A DNA stretch of 36,114 nucleotides from Flavipsychrobacter sp. (GTDB lineage Bacteria > Bacteroidota > Bacteroidia > Chitinophagales > Chitinophagaceae), in NCBI GenBank assembly GCA_025963465.1, contig JAOQAP010000090.1, positions 1-36,114 of the forward strand. The letters are read 5' to 3'. Below the pieces are notes generated by a model. It was not told the DNA's origin. It did no database searches and was given only the letters and a program-made list of their open reading frames with translations. Made by a program: the position numbers and the translations under genes. Below are positions 34,507-36,114 of the stretch, in pieces (the first letter of the stretch is position 1; the number at the start of each line of letters is the position of its first letter).

Positions 34507-34974
34507 TTAAAGATTTTCAAATGGGTTACCAAAATCTACCGCTACGTCTTCCGCCAGCTTACTAAATCCACCTGCACGCGTGTTGAGATAATTATAATAA
34601 GTATCTTTATCCCACAACTCCAGTTTATTGCCCTGCGCACTCAACACAGCATCTTTTTTTATACCGGCATATTCCAGCAATTGCTTTGGTAGCAGCAGCC
34701 TGTCGGCGCTGTCCACCTCTACTATGTTGGCGCCGTTCAGAAACAATCTTTTGAATTCCCTTACGTTAGGCTTGAAATCATTCAGGCGGTTCACCTTATC
34801 ACTTATCGCGTTCCATACATCCATTGTGTATATGGTAATGCAATTTTCAAAACCCCTGTTTACCACAAACTTTTCCCCCATCCCTTCAGCCAGTTGCTTC
34901 CGGAATCCCGATGGCAGCAGGAAGCGCCCTTTGGCGTCCATTGCTACTTCATATTCACCGAGAAAGTTGGTCAT
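34507..34974 (-). CDS. mraZ: Transcriptional regulator MraZ
   Basis: A DNA-binding regulator with two SpoVT/AbrB-like swapped-hairpin domains. It binds repeated TGGGN boxes ahead of its own operon. Domain 1 carries EYEVAMDAKGRFLLPSGFR; domain 2 carries GANIVEVDSADRLLLPKQLLEYAG. The ATG at 34974 (MTNFLGEYEV, 155 aa) is preferred over the TTG at 34989, which falls in the promoter. It heads the dcw operon. Matching operator repeats lie directly upstream, so autoregulation is well supported. Confidence 0.95.
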   Translation of the reverse strand: MTNFLGEYEVAMDAKGRFLLPSGFRKQLAEGMGEKFVVNRGFENCITIYTMDVWNAISDKVNRLNDFKPNVREFKRLFLNGANIVEVDSADRLLLPKQLLEYAGIKKDAVLSAQGNKLELWDKDTYYNYLNTRAGGFSKLAEDVAVDFGNPFENL

Positions 34975-34993
34975 GTGTGTGTTTTCCAATTAT

Positions 34994-35028
34994 AGACACA
35001 AAATAACACAATTTCCCACACATCCCCA
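34994..35028 (-). promoter_or_regulatory. MraZ operator: phased TGGGN-type repeats
   Basis: On the - strand TGGGG (35024-35028) and TGGGA (35014-35018) are separated by exactly 5 bp, the known MraZ-box arrangement. Two weaker boxes, TGTTA (35004-35008) and TGTCT (34994-34998), continue the same 10-bp phase. TATAATTG (34987-34994) just downstream resembles the -7 box, so bound MraZ would sit on the promoter. Confidence 0.7.
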
Positions 35029-35047
35029 CGCATTTAGATCAACATAT

Positions 35048-35160
35048 TTATCCACAAGTTGATATATGCCCTTAAACCCTTTACTGTATTGTGTTGTAGA
35101 TACATTTCAGGTGTAAAACCTACCACCCCACGTGGATAACCTGTGAATAAATGTGGATAA
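35048..35160. promoter_or_regulatory. Cluster of DnaA boxes
   Basis: Perfect consensus boxes TTATCCACA at 35048-35056 (+) and TGTGGATAA at 35152-35160 (-). One-mismatch boxes CGTGGATAA at 35131-35139 and TGTGAATAA at 35142-35150. The last three are in the same orientation with starts 11 and 10 bp apart. The two outer ones form a GTGGATAACCTGT direct repeat 21 bp apart. Confidence 0.65.
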
Positions 35161-35338
35161 CCTGTTATTGCGTTGATTACCAAAGTGTTCAATGCGAAAT
35201 TTCGACAACCTTCCGGTATCAAAACACACACAAAACAAGCCAAACACCCTGCATTTTCTGCAAAATGAACAGCGTTAAATAATAAAATAAAATATTGTTT
35301 ATTGAAATTGGGGGGAAATGTGGGATATAAAATTCCGT

Positions 35339-35502
35339 AGGGGCTGGGCTTGCCCCTGCATCACTGATCGAAGCGTCCGCTTCGTCCTACTATGAAGAAG
35401 CGTCCGCTTCCGTATAACCCTGCACGCAAAACATCTGCTTCAATAAAAAACGAACTGGTCGAAGCGTCCGCTTCGTCCTACATATGAAGAAGCGTCCGCT
35501 TC
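35339..35502. repeat. REP-like palindromes upstream of the RAYT gene
   Basis: GAAGCGTCCGCTTC, a perfect hairpin (GAAGCG/CGCTTC), occurs four times: 35370-35383, 35397-35410, 35461-35474 and 35489-35502. They form two pairs in a ~91-bp direct repeat (about 35370-35460 and 35461-35550) that also shares GTATAACCC. A different hairpin, AGGGGC/GCCCCT (35339-35344 with 35352-35357), precedes them. Confidence 0.85.
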
Positions 35503-35571
35503 TGTATAACCCCGCACACAAAAACATCAGCTTCCATAAAAACACTTAATTTGTTGCACAAAAAAACGACC

Positions 35572-36114
35572 ATGGGACTTAAATACCGTATTCGTGAACA
35601 GGAAGATTTTTATTTTGTCACATTCACCGTAGTAAATTGGATAGATGCATTTATAAGGGATGAATACCGTCAGATATTCATTGACAGCGTCAGATTCTGT
35701 CAGCGGGAAAAGGGTTTACGGGTTGGTGCATGGGCTATCATGACAAGTCATGTTCATATGATATTAGGCAGTAATGGCGATAATAAACTTGAGGACATCA
35801 TAAGAGATATGAAAAGCTTTATATCAAGGAATATAAGGCTGGAAATAGAACAAAGTAACTACGAAAGCAGGAAAGAATGGATGCTGTGGATGTTTGGCCG
35901 GGCGGGTAAAGCCAATAGCAATAATTATGATTTCCAATTCTGGATACAGGATAGTCACCCGGTACAATTATCAACGACCGAAATGATGTCCCAGCGCCTG
36001 GATTACATACATAATAATCCGGTCGAAGCAGGGTTTGTTTGTGAACCGCAACATTGGAAATATAGCAGCGCTTATGATTACAGTGGCGGTAAACAAGGGT
36101 TGTTAGATTTGGTA
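35572..36114 (+). CDS. REP-associated tyrosine transposase (RAYT, Y1/IS200-like), 3' partial
   Basis: The ATG at 35572 opens a frame of 181 codons with no stop before the window end. The HUH motif is SHVHMIL (His-Val-His near residue 64), preceded by AWAIMT and an N-terminal FYFVTFTVVNWIDAF strand. A later helix LDYIHNNPVEAGFV carries the probable catalytic Tyr and the family's NPVxAG signature, followed by WKYSSA. RAYTs are single-strand-DNA nucleases thought to move or maintain REP palindromes. The four GAAGCG hairpins just upstream are the likely substrate. The C-terminus is cut by the window edge. Confidence 0.9.
   Translation, partial: MGLKYRIREQEDFYFVTFTVVNWIDAFIRDEYRQIFIDSVRFCQREKGLRVGAWAIMTSHVHMILGSNGDNKLEDIIRDMKSFISRNIRLEIEQSNYESRKEWMLWMFGRAGKANSNNYDFQFWIQDSHPVQLSTTEMMSQRLDYIHNNPVEAGFVCEPQHWKYSSAYDYSGGKQGLLDLV

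Larger units (their letters stand above)
34975..35571. other. Intergenic region between mraZ and the RAYT gene (597 bp)
   Basis: A divergent gap with four layers from left to right: the mraZ promoter/operator, a DnaA-box cluster (35048-35160), an AT-rich stretch (~35270-35310, mostly A and T with runs such as AATAATAAAATAAAATATTG), and REP-like palindromes (35339-35502). The - strand ORF at 35034-35243 has no recognisable protein character and covers these sites. Confidence 0.7.

Noticed and set aside
35034-35243. - strand ORF of 69 aa upstream of mraZ
   Set aside because: No recognisable features; it covers the DnaA boxes and operator DNA, and its composition fits chance translation.
35339-35550. 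CRISPR array or integron attC sites
   Set aside because: Units are palindromic REP pairs next to a RAYT gene; there are no uniform repeats with variable spacers and no integrase.

Overview
The window comes from a Bacteroidota chromosome, most likely a member of Chitinophagales/Sphingobacteriia. Evidence: secreted proteins with type IX secretion (T9SS) sorting tails, a fused SecDF, TAnnTTTG-type promoter -7 boxes (TATCTTTG, TACCTTTG), weak Shine-Dalgarno sites, and a division/cell-wall (dcw) cluster in the Bacteroidota order, with a two-helix FtsL-like protein and no murF.

Layout. (1) 1-3437: two T9SS-secreted proteins on the + strand. One is an M43 metalloprotease-like protein whose catalytic residues are all replaced; its signal peptide runs off the left edge. 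The other is an Asp-box (BNR) propeller. (2) 3829-6927: secDF, ended by a strong terminator. (3) 6986-7143: an imperfect inverted and tandem repeat array that runs into the promoter of an orphan MlaE-type lipid-transport permease (7160-7900). (4) 8211-13790: a compact five-gene + strand cluster. It encodes a short membrane protein, an SH3b-subtilisin without a signal peptide, a 761-aa exported protein with a beta-rich C-terminus, and two integral membrane proteins. I do not recognise it as a described pathway, and it is the best candidate for an undescribed system. (5) 13841-15325, - strand: miaA and a pRiA4b ORF-3-like gene. Divergent from them, at 15512-16128, lie rpmI and rplT without infC. 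(6) 16219-18512, - strand: an NHL-repeat T9SS protein and a putative lipoprotein.

(7) 18677-34974, - strand: the dcw operon in the order mraZ, rsmH, ftsL-like, ftsI, murE, mraY, murD, ftsW, murG, murC, ftsQ, ftsA, ftsZ, ended by a strong terminator. Most junctions overlap or are very short. Together these genes make lipid II (MurC, D, E, MraY, MurG), polymerise and crosslink septal peptidoglycan (FtsW, FtsI), connect the divisome (FtsQ, FtsL) and build the Z-ring (FtsA, FtsZ). Three gaps in this operon carry short repeats that contain or abut stop codons. One repeat also encodes the end of FtsL.

(8) 34975-35571: a gap holding a four-phase MraZ-type operator, a helically phased cluster of DnaA boxes, an AT-rich stretch, and REP-like palindromes. 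(9) 35572-end: a REP-associated tyrosine transposase (RAYT), cut by the right edge. No tRNA, rRNA or CRISPR array was seen.
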